A DNA stretch of 11,036 bases from DATBFX01 sp034667245 (GCA_034667245.1 JAXDKI010000240.1:1-11036); one strand, 5' to 3'. Positions 1 to 5,877 are shown, numbered from the stretch's first letter. A program made the numbers and translations. Notes: generated by a model from the letters alone, not told the origin.

Positions 1-162
1 GGCGGCGATCACGGTGCCGCGCTGCGGCTTCTCCTTGGCGGTGTCGGGCAGCACGATCCCCGACTTGGTCGTCTCTTCGCGGCCGAGCGGCTTCACCACC
101 ACGCGGTCGCCGAGCGGCCGCAGCTTGGTCGCGGTCGCGACCGTGCCATTCTCGTTCGCCAT
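1..162 (-). CDS. groES: Co-chaperonin GroES (Hsp10), 5' part only
   Basis: Only the first 54 codons are in the window; the gene runs off the left edge. The translation begins MANENGTVATATKLRPLGDR and continues with VVVKPL and SGIVLPDTAKEKPQRGTV, the conserved N-terminal strand and mobile-loop region of Cpn10. GroES caps the GroEL chamber and assists ATP-driven protein folding in the cytoplasm. The N-terminus carries about 12 extra residues before KLRPLGDR compared with the shortest bacterial GroES. The ATG at 162 is preceded by a strong Shine-Dalgarno, AGGAGGTAG on the minus strand (171-179), 8 nt upstream, which fixes the start. A CIRCE operator and an overlapping promoter lie about 80-120 bp upstream, so control by the HrcA repressor is expected. 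groEL normally follows but lies outside the window. Confidence 0.96.
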   Translation of the reverse strand, partial: MANENGTVATATKLRPLGDRVVVKPLGREETTKSGIVLPDTAKEKPQRGTVIAA

Positions 163-240
163 CGTTCTACCTACCTCCTCTGATGCTTCCATTCCGCAGT
201 GGAACTCGTCCCCGCGGCCGTTCCAAACGTTGTACTTTCC

Positions 241-269
241 ATCCTACCACGGCAATTAGCACTCTTCAA
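241..269 (-). promoter_or_regulatory. groES(EL) promoter overlapping CIRCE
   Basis: On the minus strand TTGAAG (269-264) and TAGGAT (246-241) are separated by exactly 17 nt, fitting a housekeeping sigma promoter. The -35 lies partly in the CIRCE loop and the spacer contains one CIRCE arm. Predicted transcription start is near 234, giving a leader of roughly 70 nt before the groES ATG. Inferred from sequence only. Confidence 0.7.
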
Positions 270-284
270 GGGTGAGTGCTAATT
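254..284. promoter_or_regulatory. CIRCE operator (HrcA binding site)
   Basis: A perfect inverted repeat TTAGCACTC-N9-GAGTGCTAA spans 256-282 and extends by two further paired bases on each side (AA/TT) to 254-284. This is the canonical CIRCE sequence bound by the heat-shock repressor HrcA. It lies between groES (minus) and the aminotransferase gene (plus). Its left arm occupies the -35/-10 spacer of the groES promoter, so bound HrcA would block RNA polymerase. Confidence 0.97.
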
Positions 285-328
285 GGAGCCTGAGAGGTGA
301 ACTCGAGATCGGTCGCGAGGGGCAAGCG

Positions 329-337
329 TGCTAGAAT
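329..337 (+). promoter_or_regulatory. Possible extended -10 promoter for the aminotransferase gene
   Basis: TGCTAGAAT matches an extended -10 element (TGn plus TAGAAT at 332-337) on the plus strand, about 100 bp before the aminotransferase start. No good -35 sits at the right distance. A TTGACG at 373-378 lacks a recognisable -10 at 16-18 nt. The rest of the 283-438 gap shows nothing else I can name. Confidence 0.3.
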
Positions 338-438
338 CGGGCTGCTCAATAGAAAGAATTGCCGGAGTAGCCTTGACGTCCGGTAGCTCTCGACACGTGA
401 CCGTAGTGATCCTGGTTTGACGATTTGTGGAGGAACCC

Positions 439-1632
439 GTGCAGATAGAGCAGCGCCTTCCGACCGACTTTCTCGCGACGCGGGTTCGCGACGCCGCGCC
501 GTCACCGACGCTGGCGGTCTCGGATAAGGCGCGGGCGCTGAAGGCCCAAGGGATCGACGTCATCGACCTTGGTGGCGGCGATCCGGACTTCATCACGCCG
601 GAGCACGTCCGCAAGGCGGCTGCAGACGCGATGAACGCCGGTGACACCCACTACGTCGCGAGCAGCGGAACGCCGGCGCTCCGCAAGGCGATTGCCGCGA
701 AGCTGCAGAACGACAACGGGCTGACCTACGACCCGGCGGAGATCATCGTCACACCGGGCGGCAAGCAGGCACTCTTCGAGGCGATCTTGGCGACGGTCGA
801 GCCAGGCGTCGAAGTGATGGTCCTGGAGCCGGCCTGGGTCTCTTACGTGCCGATGATCGAGATGGCGGGCGGCAATGTCGTCCACGTCGGTCTCGACCCG
901 GACGATGAGTTCCGGGTGACGCGCGATCTCCTCGAAGGGGCGGTCACACCGAACACCCGTGGCATCTTGATCAACTCCCCCAACAACCCGACAGGTCGGG
1001 TGCTCGACGAGGAAGAGTACGAGGCGATCTGCGGTCTTGCTCGGGACCACGACCTGCTCGTCTACACCGACGAGATGTACGAGAAGATCATCTACGACGG
1101 TCATCGCCACTTCAGCATCGCCGCGATGCCGGGCATGTGGGAGAGGACGCTGACGTTCAACGGTCTGTCCAAGGCGTATGCGATGACCGGCTGGCGTGTG
1201 GGATACATGGCGGGACCGAAGACCTTTATCGACGAGATCGCGAAGGTTCACAGCCATTCCGTGACGCATGCGACGTCGTTCGCGATGGCCGGCGGGGTCG
1301 CGGCGCTGACGGGTCCGCAGGAGTTCATCGGCGAGATGGTCATGGCATGGGACCGGCGTCGCCGCGATGTTGCCGCTGGTCTCAGCGCGGTTCGTGGCAT
1401 TCGCTGCCCGCGACCCGAGGGGGCGTTCTATGCGTTCCCGGACATTCGCGGGACCGGGATGAGCTCGCTCGAATTCGCCGACTTCATTCTGCGGGAGGCG
1501 CACGTCGCCGTCGTTCCGGGTACGGCATTTGGCGACGCGGGCGAAGGGTTCGTGAGACTCTCCTTCGCCACGAGCGACGAGTTGCTGGCGAAGGCGGTCG
1601 AGCGAATCGGGAACGTGCTCGGGAAGCAGTAG
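439..1632 (+). CDS. Class I/II PLP-dependent aminotransferase (aspartate/aromatic type)
   Basis: Predicted 397-aa cytoplasmic fold-type I aminotransferase that moves an amino group from an amino acid to a 2-oxo acid with pyridoxal phosphate. Visible family landmarks: LGGGDPDF near residues 44-51 (usually LGxGEPDF), the cofactor-binding stretch SPNNPTGRV (about 180-188), YTDEMYEKI with the PLP-ring aspartate (about D211), the Schiff-base lysine in FNGLSKAYAMTGWRVGY (about K245), and the carboxylate-binding arginine in GFVRLSF (about R373). SKAYAMTGWRVGY closely resembles subgroup I-beta aspartate aminotransferases of thermophiles and bacilli. Substrate specificity (aspartate, aromatic or other) cannot be read from the sequence. 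I chose GTG at 439 because GGAGG (429-433) lies 5 nt upstream; the frame is also open from a GTG at 427, but that start would overlap this ribosome site. It diverges from groES. Confidence 0.93.
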   Translation: MQIEQRLPTDFLATRVRDAAPSPTLAVSDKARALKAQGIDVIDLGGGDPDFITPEHVRKAAADAMNAGDTHYVASSGTPALRKAIAAKLQNDNGLTYDPAEIIVTPGGKQALFEAILATVEPGVEVMVLEPAWVSYVPMIEMAGGNVVHVGLDPDDEFRVTRDLLEGAVTPNTRGILINSPNNPTGRVLDEEEYEAICGLARDHDLLVYTDEMYEKIIYDGHRHFSIAAMPGMWERTLTFNGLSKAYAMTGWRVGYMAGPKTFIDEIAKVHSHSVTHATSFAMAGGVAALTGPQEFIGEMVMAWDRRRRDVAAGLSAVRGIRCPRPEGAFYAFPDIRGTGMSSLEFADFILREAHVAVVPGTAFGDAGEGFVRLSFATSDELLAKAVERIGNVLGKQ

Positions 1633-1639
1633 TTCATGA

Positions 1640-1658
1640 CCCGGGAAAGATGCCCGGG
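1640..1658. terminator. Hairpin at the convergent junction, possible bidirectional terminator
   Basis: CCCGGG (1640-1645) and CCCGGG (1653-1658) form a 6-bp all-GC stem with a 7-nt loop, 8 nt after the aminotransferase stop codon. It is also where a minus-strand transcript from the promoter near 1910-1938 would end. Neither side has a clear U-tract (plus side AGGTTTGG), so intrinsic termination is plausible but not certain. Confidence 0.45.
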
Positions 1659-1710
1659 AGGTTTGGCTCGGCGGGTGCCGACGGGATCCGTGCGTGCGGT
1701 CCCACGCGAC

Positions 1711-1733
1711 GAGCCGACAGCCGATAGCGGCTC
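1711..1733. repeat. Degenerate copy of the intergenic 7-nt repeat
   Basis: GAGCCGACAGCCGATAGCGG plus CTC contains two AGCCGAT-like units (AGCCGAC, AGCCGAT) and ends in an inverted CGGCTC, forming a 6-bp stem with an 11-nt loop. It is followed by GTTCCTCCCGG (1735-1745), an 11-nt string that recurs at 3734-3744 beside another repeat copy, which suggests common ancestry. It lies inside the putative ncRNA. Confidence 0.55.
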
Positions 1734-1909
1734 CGTTCCTCCCGGGGCGAGCGGAGGAGGGGCGGCGACCGGGCCGGTCGTCGTTTGCTGGCGCCTTGCG
1801 GCGGTGGGGACGGACGGATCGCTCCGGGTGGTGGTGGTCGGTGACCAACCGAGGCAGCGGAGGTGCTGCCCAGGCCCGCACTGCGTACCGAGTGTGCCGC
1901 TTGCGGAGG

Positions 1910-1938
1910 ATTATAGAACATAAAATCTATGATGTCAA
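1910..1938 (-). promoter_or_regulatory. Perfect-consensus sigma-A promoter driving a minus-strand transcript
   Basis: On the minus strand TTGACA (1938-1933) and TATAAT (1915-1910) are separated by exactly 17 nt, so all 12 hexamer positions match consensus. Upstream of the -35 the minus strand reads CCGAAAAAAGAGCAAATCGA (about 1968-1949), an A-tract resembling an UP element. The promoter is an AT-rich island in GC-rich surroundings. Predicted start is near 1902-1904. It lies after the stop of the M42 gene and points towards the 3' end of the aminotransferase gene, so it serves no annotated protein gene. Such consensus promoters are typical of stable RNA genes. Confidence 0.85.
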
Positions 1939-1985
1939 TGCCCTTGTCTCGATTTGCTCTTTTTTCGGTGGAAGCGATGGGAGTC

Positions 1986-3080
1986 CTATGATGGGCCGAG
2001 AGGCAGCGGTGTCGCCGGAGTTGTCACGAAGGCCCTGAGGAGTGACAAGGCACCTTCGACGTCTCGCTGGTCGACCATCTCGAATGCAGAGTGGGTATAG
2101 CGGGTGGAGATGCCGAGGAGCGCCGTAGGAATGCCGAGCTTGATGAGTGCGGCTCCGTCGCTACCGAAACCGGGGTAGGTACTCTCCTGAAGTAAAATGT
2201 TGTTGCTCGCGGCAATATCACGCAACCGGCTGATGATGCGCCGGTCGTAATGGACCCAGCCGTCCTTGTAGACAAGCGTTGGTCCCCCGCCGAGTGAGAC
2301 CGGCATTTCGCGGGGGTCGATCCCTGGATAATCGCCGATCGGCCCATTGTCGATCGCAATGGCCAGGTCGATATCTGCGAGGGTCGCTAGGGAGCTTGCG
2401 CCGACCAGGCCGATCTCCTCCTGAACCGTCGCGACGACTGTCAGGTCGTAGGTCAGCGAGGCGCGGTCGACCTCTGCCAGAACGTGCGTCATCAACGCCA
2501 GGGCGACACGGTCGTCGACCGCCTTACCGAACAGGCGGCTACCTACGCGTCGGGTGGGAGGGTTCCAGATCACGCCGGCGCCGACGTGGACACCGAGCGC
2601 CACCGCTTCTGCTTTGGACGACGCGCCGATGTCGACGAATAGGTCGTTCATGGTTAGCCGACCTGACTCCTGGGGTCTTGTGCTCAGGATGTGGCCAGTG
2701 ACTGTTGCGAAGAGCCCGGGAATCCTCGCGTTCCGTCCCATGATGAGAGCGGGTTGCCCGATCGGATAGCGATCGTGGACGAGCCGGCCACCCCCCGCCT
2801 GGGCGTTGTCGAGCCAAACAAACCCGTCCTTGTCGATGCTCTTCACGACGAATCCGATTTCGTCGGCGTGGCCTTGGAGGAGCAGTTTGGGCCCAGCGCC
2901 GGGGACGTGGGCGAGAACGTTGCCAACCGGGGTCACGCGGACTTCGGCGTCGAGCCGACACCAGCGGTCCCGACACCAGGCAAGGACCGGCTCTTCTTGG
3001 CCGGTTGGACCCGGCAGTTCCATGAGTTCGATCAGTGTCTCGATCACGCTCGAAGACACTTCGACCGCAGGCGTGCTCAT
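1986..3080 (-). CDS. M42 family metallopeptidase (glutamyl/tetrahedral aminopeptidase type)
   Basis: Predicted 364-aa cytoplasmic dinuclear metal aminopeptidase; family members assemble into large tetrahedral particles and trim peptides released by proteases. All catalytic landmarks are present in order: LLQGHADEIGF (H71 metal, D73), KAVDDRVA (D189 bridging metal), QEEIGLVGA (E221 general base, E222 metal), IAIDNGP (D244 metal) and YTHSAFEMV (H330 metal). Their spacing matches the M42 family, and the length is normal. Start: ATG at 3080. An in-frame GTG two codons upstream (3086) lies 6 nt from GGAGG and could be the true start; both share the ribosome site GGAGGGG. The frame stays open to 3572, but that part is antisense to the RidA gene and does not look like protein. 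Divergent from the RidA-family gene, with 120 bp between the starts. Related endoglucanase or deblocking aminopeptidase labels are less specific names for the same family. Confidence 0.93.
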   Translation of the reverse strand: MSTPAVEVSSSVIETLIELMELPGPTGQEEPVLAWCRDRWCRLDAEVRVTPVGNVLAHVPGAGPKLLLQGHADEIGFVVKSIDKDGFVWLDNAQAGGGRLVHDRYPIGQPALIMGRNARIPGLFATVTGHILSTRPQESGRLTMNDLFVDIGASSKAEAVALGVHVGAGVIWNPPTRRVGSRLFGKAVDDRVALALMTHVLAEVDRASLTYDLTVVATVQEEIGLVGASSLATLADIDLAIAIDNGPIGDYPGIDPREMPVSLGGGPTLVYKDGWVHYDRRIISRLRDIAASNNILLQESTYPGFGSDGAALIKLGIPTALLGISTRYTHSAFEMVDQRDVEGALSLLRAFVTTPATPLPLGPS

Positions 3081-3122
3081 GTGCACTGTGCCCCTCCGCC
3101 GCATCCACAAACCGCACCGACA

Positions 3123-3151
3123 TTGACCGCTCTCGCCCGGCAGACTACCAT
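3123..3151 (+). promoter_or_regulatory. Candidate promoter of the RidA-family gene
   Basis: TTGACC (3123-3128) and TACCAT (3146-3151) are separated by 17 nt on the plus strand in the divergent gap between the M42 peptidase and the RidA-family gene. Transcription would start near 3158, about 43 nt before the GTG at 3201. The -10 deviates from consensus at two positions. Confidence 0.5.
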
Positions 3152-3200
3152 CCGCGAGCAACCTGAGCGAGTGGGTGCGAAGTACGAGAAGGGGAAGAGT

Positions 3201-3650
3201 GTGGCAGCCGAGGAACGTCTGAAAGAGTTGGGGATCGACCTGCCGACGCCGCCGGCACCGGTGGCGAATTACGTGCGGACGGTGCAGGTGGGCAGCTTGC
3301 TGTTCATCTCGGGCCACGGTCCGAGTCCGACCTGTCCGGCCGGGAAACTCGGCCGCGATCTCACGATTGAGCAGGGGTATCAGGCCGCGCGCGAAGTCGG
3401 CATCAACATCCTCGCCTCGGCGAAGGCACACCTGGGGAGCCTCGACCGGGTCAAGCGGGTCGTCAAGGTGCTCGGGATGGTGAATTCGGTTCCCGAGTTC
3501 GGCGACCAGCCGAAGGTCATGAACGGCTGCTCCGACCTCTTCGTCGAAGTCTTTGGCGACGCGGGGAAGCACACGCGGTCGGCCGTCGGATTCGTCGCCC
3601 TGCCGAACCAGATCCCGGTCGAAATCGAATCCACGTTTGAAGTTGAATAG
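3201..3650 (+). CDS. RidA/YjgF/YER057c/UK114 family protein (long, YjgF_endoribonc-type)
   Basis: Predicted 149-aa small cytoplasmic protein. RidA relatives hydrolyse reactive enamine/imine intermediates made by PLP enzymes; the function of this longer subgroup is less certain. Subgroup landmarks: AEERLKELGIDLPTPPAPVA at the N-terminus, LLFISGHGP (about 33-41), the helix QAAREVGINILASAKAHLGS (about 61-80), VLGMVNSVPEF (90-100) and a C-terminus containing HTRSAVGFVALP. R126 aligns with the catalytic arginine of RidA, and the downstream VEIES stretch is also kept. Start GTG at 3201 with GGGG (3191-3194) 6 nt upstream; an in-frame GTG at 3171 is a weaker alternative. The frame is open upstream to 2691, but that part overlaps the M42 gene and is not coding. 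A copy of the 7-nt repeat begins directly after the TAG stop. An aminotransferase lies nearby but is not co-transcribed. Confidence 0.9.
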   Translation: MAAEERLKELGIDLPTPPAPVANYVRTVQVGSLLFISGHGPSPTCPAGKLGRDLTIEQGYQAAREVGINILASAKAHLGSLDRVKRVVKVLGMVNSVPEFGDQPKVMNGCSDLFVEVFGDAGKHTRSAVGFVALPNQIPVEIESTFEVE

Positions 3651-3679
3651 GAGCCGATAGCCGATAGCCGGTAGCCGCT
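3651..3679 (+). repeat. 7-nt unit tandem repeat, left arm of the ridA-greA junction pair
   Basis: Starting directly after the RidA-family stop codon, four 7-nt units follow in tandem: AGCCGAT (3652), AGCCGAT (3659), AGCCGGT (3666), AGCCGCT (3673). It is an inverted partner of the array at 3740-3774: about 23 of 26 aligned bases agree, with about 60 bp of unique sequence between, so RNA from this gap could form a long imperfect hairpin. No target-site duplication is evident. Confidence 0.85.
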
Positions 3680-3739
3680 TGGAGTTACGGTCGCGGTCGC
3701 CAACACACGTAGGAGATTGGGACCGTCGTCAACGTTCCT

Positions 3740-3774
3740 CCCGGTTACCGGCCACCGGCTACCGGCTATCGGCT
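3740..3774 (-). repeat. 7-nt unit tandem repeat, right arm of the ridA-greA junction pair
   Basis: Read on the minus strand, five units occur in tandem: AGCCGAT, AGCCGGT, AGCCGGT, GGCCGGT, AACCGGG. It is the inverted counterpart of 3651-3679. Its end abuts GAGGG (3775-3779), the probable greA ribosome binding site, so repeat folding could affect greA translation or act as a processing or termination structure for the upstream transcript. Confidence 0.85.
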
Positions 3775-3785
3775 GAGGGCTAATC

Positions 3786-4262
3786 ATGGCGGAAGCGAAA
3801 CGAGTGCCGGTGACCCGCGAGGGGTTGGAGCGGCTCAAAGCGGAACTGGAAGATCTCAAGAATGTGCGCCGGCCGGCGATCGCGGCGATCGTGGCCGAGG
3901 CGCGGTCGCACGGCGATCTCAGGGAGAATTCCGCCTACGACGCGGCGCGCCACGACCAGATGATGAACGAGAAGCGGATCAGCGATCTCGAGGTGCTCCT
4001 CCGCAGCGCGGTGATCATGGAGGAGGGTGGTGCCAACACCGGCGACGTCGTCGGCATCGGTAACACCGTCGTGGTCGAGTTCGAGGGAGAGGAGGAGCGC
4101 TACACGATCGTCGGAGCGATCGAGGCCAAGCCGGCCGCAGGACGGATCTCGAACGAATCGCCCATCGGGCGAGCGCTCCTTGGCAAGCGGGAGGGCCAGG
4201 TTGCCAAGGTACCGACTCCGGGCGGCATGAGCCAGGTGACCATTCTCAGGATCGAGCGCTAG
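3786..4262 (+). CDS. greA: Transcription elongation factor GreA
   Basis: Predicted 158-aa factor that enters the RNA polymerase secondary channel and stimulates transcript cleavage to rescue backtracked complexes. The N-terminal coiled coil (about residues 8-77) carries the family signature ARSHGDLRENSAYDAA, with the tip acidic residues D44 and E47 that hold the catalytic Mg2+. The C-terminal FKBP-like domain (about 83-158) shows ISNESPIGRALLGKREGQ, typical of GreA. Length equals the usual 158. Start ATG at 3786 with GAGGG (3775-3779) 6 nt upstream, immediately after a 7-nt repeat array. It is followed 27 bp later by the 2H phosphoesterase-like gene and then a methyltransferase on the same strand, so it probably heads a three-gene operon. 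I see no convincing promoter between 3651 and 3785. Confidence 0.97.
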   Translation: MAEAKRVPVTREGLERLKAELEDLKNVRRPAIAAIVAEARSHGDLRENSAYDAARHDQMMNEKRISDLEVLLRSAVIMEEGGANTGDVVGIGNTVVVEFEGEEERYTIVGAIEAKPAAGRISNESPIGRALLGKREGQVAKVPTPGGMSQVTILRIER

Positions 4263-4289
4263 CCCGACCGCCGGCGCAAAGGGGAGTCT

Positions 4290-5012
4290 GTGAGTCTTGG
4301 AGCGCTCTTCCGCGCGAGCTGGCGAGATGCCCGAGCGGCCAGGCAACAGGACTCCTCGTACCGCAGGACATGGCAGGCATTTCGACAGCACAGCCATGTG
4401 GCAGATGGCCGGCACGACACCGAGGCGTGGCGCAAGCATGAGGGAGTGTTCGCCGGCTGCGCGATCCGTGTGCCCGCCGACGCTCTTCAACCTGCCCTCG
4501 ACGAGTTGCGAGACGCGCTTCGCCCGTATCCCTTCGTGAGACTCCATCCGGATCACTTCCTCCACGTCATGCTTCAGGAGATCGGCTTCGTCTCCGAGCG
4601 CCCCCAACGGCGAGATGAATGGAGCAGGGAGCGGTTGGAGGAGTACGTCACCGCCGCGTCCGGGGCGGTGTCCGAGGCGACTTCGTTCGATCTCCGACTC
4701 GGCGGTGCGAACTCGTTCCAGGACGCCGTTTTCCTCGACGTCCACGACCGTGGCGCGTGCGCTCGGTTGCACGTTCGCCTACACGAACTCGCCGCCGTGC
4801 CGACCGTGCCCCGTTTTGCCTACCTGCCACACTGCACCGTGGCCCATTTCACCGAAGAGGCGCCGATCGGCAATCTGCCGGCGACGATCGCGCGGTTCCG
4901 CGACCGCAGATTTGGCACGTTCCAGGTAGATCACATCGAAGTCGTCACGTTGCGACTCGACGAGCCGTATCCCGAAATGGAAACCTACGCCGTCATGCCT
5001 CTATCGGGGTAG
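4290..5012 (+). CDS. 2H phosphoesterase / 2'-5' RNA ligase-like family protein
   Basis: Predicted 240-aa protein of unknown substrate. It resembles the 2H (LigT/2'-5' RNA ligase-like) superfamily, which acts on 2'-5' or cyclic phosphodiester bonds with two H-x-[T/S] motifs. The second motif is clear: LPHCTVAHF (H181, T183). The first region, HFLHVMLQEIGFV, has H92-V-M94-L where the family normally has H-x-T/S-L; the surrounding LQxxGF pattern matches the family, so Met at the Thr position is a real oddity. About 50 N-terminal residues (Arg/His/Gln-rich) precede the domain. GTG start at 4290 with GGGG 5 nt upstream (4281-4284). It lies between greA and a methyltransferase with short gaps, suggesting co-transcription. 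With one degenerate motif it may be weakly active, or bind rather than cleave. The fold assignment rests on motifs only. Confidence 0.7.
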   Translation: MSLGALFRASWRDARAARQQDSSYRRTWQAFRQHSHVADGRHDTEAWRKHEGVFAGCAIRVPADALQPALDELRDALRPYPFVRLHPDHFLHVMLQEIGFVSERPQRRDEWSRERLEEYVTAASGAVSEATSFDLRLGGANSFQDAVFLDVHDRGACARLHVRLHELAAVPTVPRFAYLPHCTVAHFTEEAPIGNLPATIARFRDRRFGTFQVDHIEVVTLRLDEPYPEMETYAVMPLSG

Positions 5013-5040
5013 GGAGATCAACGAGGGGCCGGCGGCGGGA

Positions 5041-5823
5041 ATGACAGACATGGCAACCGTCAAACAGCGCGTCCGCGAGCAATTCGCGGCGTCGGCGGCT
5101 GATTACGTGCGGAGCCAGACGCACGCGTCGGGCCCCGACCTCGTGCGGATGGTCGAGCTCGCCGATCCAAAGGCCGACCAGTTGATGCTCGATGTTGCCA
5201 CGGGCGGCGGGCACGTTGCACGGGTCTTCGGACCGCTCGTCCGGCGTGTCGTCGTTGCCGATCTCACGCCCACGATGCTTGGGGAGGCGCTGGCCTTTCT
5301 CAGGTCATTGGGCATCGATTCGTTGGACGGGATCGCGGCGGATGCCGAGGAGCTGCCGTTCGCCAAGGCATCGTTTGACCTGGTGACCTGCCGGATCGCT
5401 CCACACCACTTCCCGGGGCCGGATCGATTCGTTGCCGAAGTCGCGCGTGTTCTGAAGCCGGCGGGCCGGTTCGCCCTCATCGACAGCACGGTCTCCGAAG
5501 GGTCACTCGGCGACTTCTTCAATCGGTTCGAGAAGCTGCGAGACCCGTCGCATGTGCGCTCCTTGACGATCGTCGAATGGAGCGGACTCATCAGCGGGTC
5601 GGGGCTCTCGCTGCAGGCGACGGAGTCGTTCCGAAAGCGGCACGACTTCGACGACTGGACGGCGCGGTCGCGAACGGCACCCGAAGTCCGAGCAGAGCTG
5701 ACGGAGATGATGCGGTTACTCGGCGCCGAAGGTAGTCGCGCGTTCGAGGCGCAGTGGGACGGCGACCGCCTGGTCAGCTTCAGCGACGAGAAGACGCTGT
5801 TTGTCGCTACGAAAGAGGACTGA
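5041..5823 (+). CDS. Class I SAM-dependent methyltransferase (Methyltransf_11/UbiE-like)
   Basis: Predicted 260-aa cytoplasmic methyltransferase with a Rossmann-like SAM-binding domain. Motif I is LDVATGGGHVA (about residues 50-60), the motif II acidic region is VVADLTP (about 71-77), ADAEELPF (about 100-107) contacts the adenine side, and the RIAPHHFPGPDRFVAEVARV/LKPAG stretch (about 118-142) is the usual post-motif region. The N-terminal VREQFAASAADYVRS resembles the cap helix of UbiE and related small-molecule methyltransferases. The substrate cannot be deduced. Two ATGs are possible (5041 and 5050); neither has a strong ribosome site, and I use the first. It starts 28 bp after the 2H gene and ends before a perfect hairpin. 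The facing SAM synthetase/SAH hydrolase/adenosine kinase cluster would recycle its cofactor product, but convergence alone does not prove a functional link. Confidence 0.88.
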   Translation: MTDMATVKQRVREQFAASAADYVRSQTHASGPDLVRMVELADPKADQLMLDVATGGGHVARVFGPLVRRVVVADLTPTMLGEALAFLRSLGIDSLDGIAADAEELPFAKASFDLVTCRIAPHHFPGPDRFVAEVARVLKPAGRFALIDSTVSEGSLGDFFNRFEKLRDPSHVRSLTIVEWSGLISGSGLSLQATESFRKRHDFDDWTARSRTAPEVRAELTEMMRLLGAEGSRAFEAQWDGDRLVSFSDEKTLFVATKED

Positions 5824-5877
5824 TCAACCCAATCGACGCATGTCGTACGCGGGCGTGGTAGCCCATAGGCATCGTTT

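Larger units (their letters stand above)
1640..1904 (-). ncRNA. Putative structured non-coding RNA of unknown class (about 265 nt)
   Basis: This stretch lies downstream of a perfect-consensus minus-strand promoter and before the convergent aminotransferase gene, and no credible protein is encoded. It is dense in perfect short hairpins: 1853-1870 (GGCAGC/GCTGCC, 6-nt loop), 1836-1850 (6 bp with one G-U, 3-nt loop), 1815-1826 (CGGA-GCGA-TCCG on the minus strand, a GNRA-type tetraloop), 1766-1780 (CGACCG/CGGTCG, 3-nt loop), 1711-1733 (GAGCCG/CGGCTC) and 1692-1707 (GCGTG/CACGC). It would end at the 1640-1658 hairpin. I looked for hallmark motifs of RNase P RNA, tmRNA, SRP RNA, 5S rRNA and tRNA and found none. 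A lineage-specific 6S-like or other ncRNA is possible. The 3' half contains a decayed copy of the 7-nt repeat found at other junctions. Boundaries are inferred, and high GC raises the chance background for hairpins. Confidence 0.45.

Noticed and set aside
502..1881. 459-codon minus-strand open frame across the aminotransferase gene and the following gap
   Set aside because: Arg/His/Asp-rich antisense product with no motif. The sense frame carries all PLP aminotransferase landmarks.
1640..1904. Known RNA classes for the putative ncRNA (RNase P RNA, tmRNA, SRP RNA, 5S rRNA, tRNA)
   Set aside because: I could not find the conserved RNase P core strings, a tmRNA tag region or CCA end, the SRP GGAAG-type apical loop, 5S conserved blocks, or a tRNA T-arm. 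A 6S-like RNA could not be excluded by eye.
1634..1921. 95-codon minus-strand frame starting inside the strong promoter (a plus-strand frame also spans it)
   Set aside because: Its ATG lies between the -35 and -10 elements, so the mRNA would not include it. The product is Pro/Arg/Ser-rich without family features.
2691..3200. N-terminal extension of the RidA-family gene
   Set aside because: The frame is open but overlaps the M42 peptidase gene on the other strand, and its translation has no similarity to the family. The family N-terminus begins near 3201.
3651..3774. CRISPR array
   Set aside because: The repeats are 7 nt, contiguous without spacers, and inverted between the two arms.
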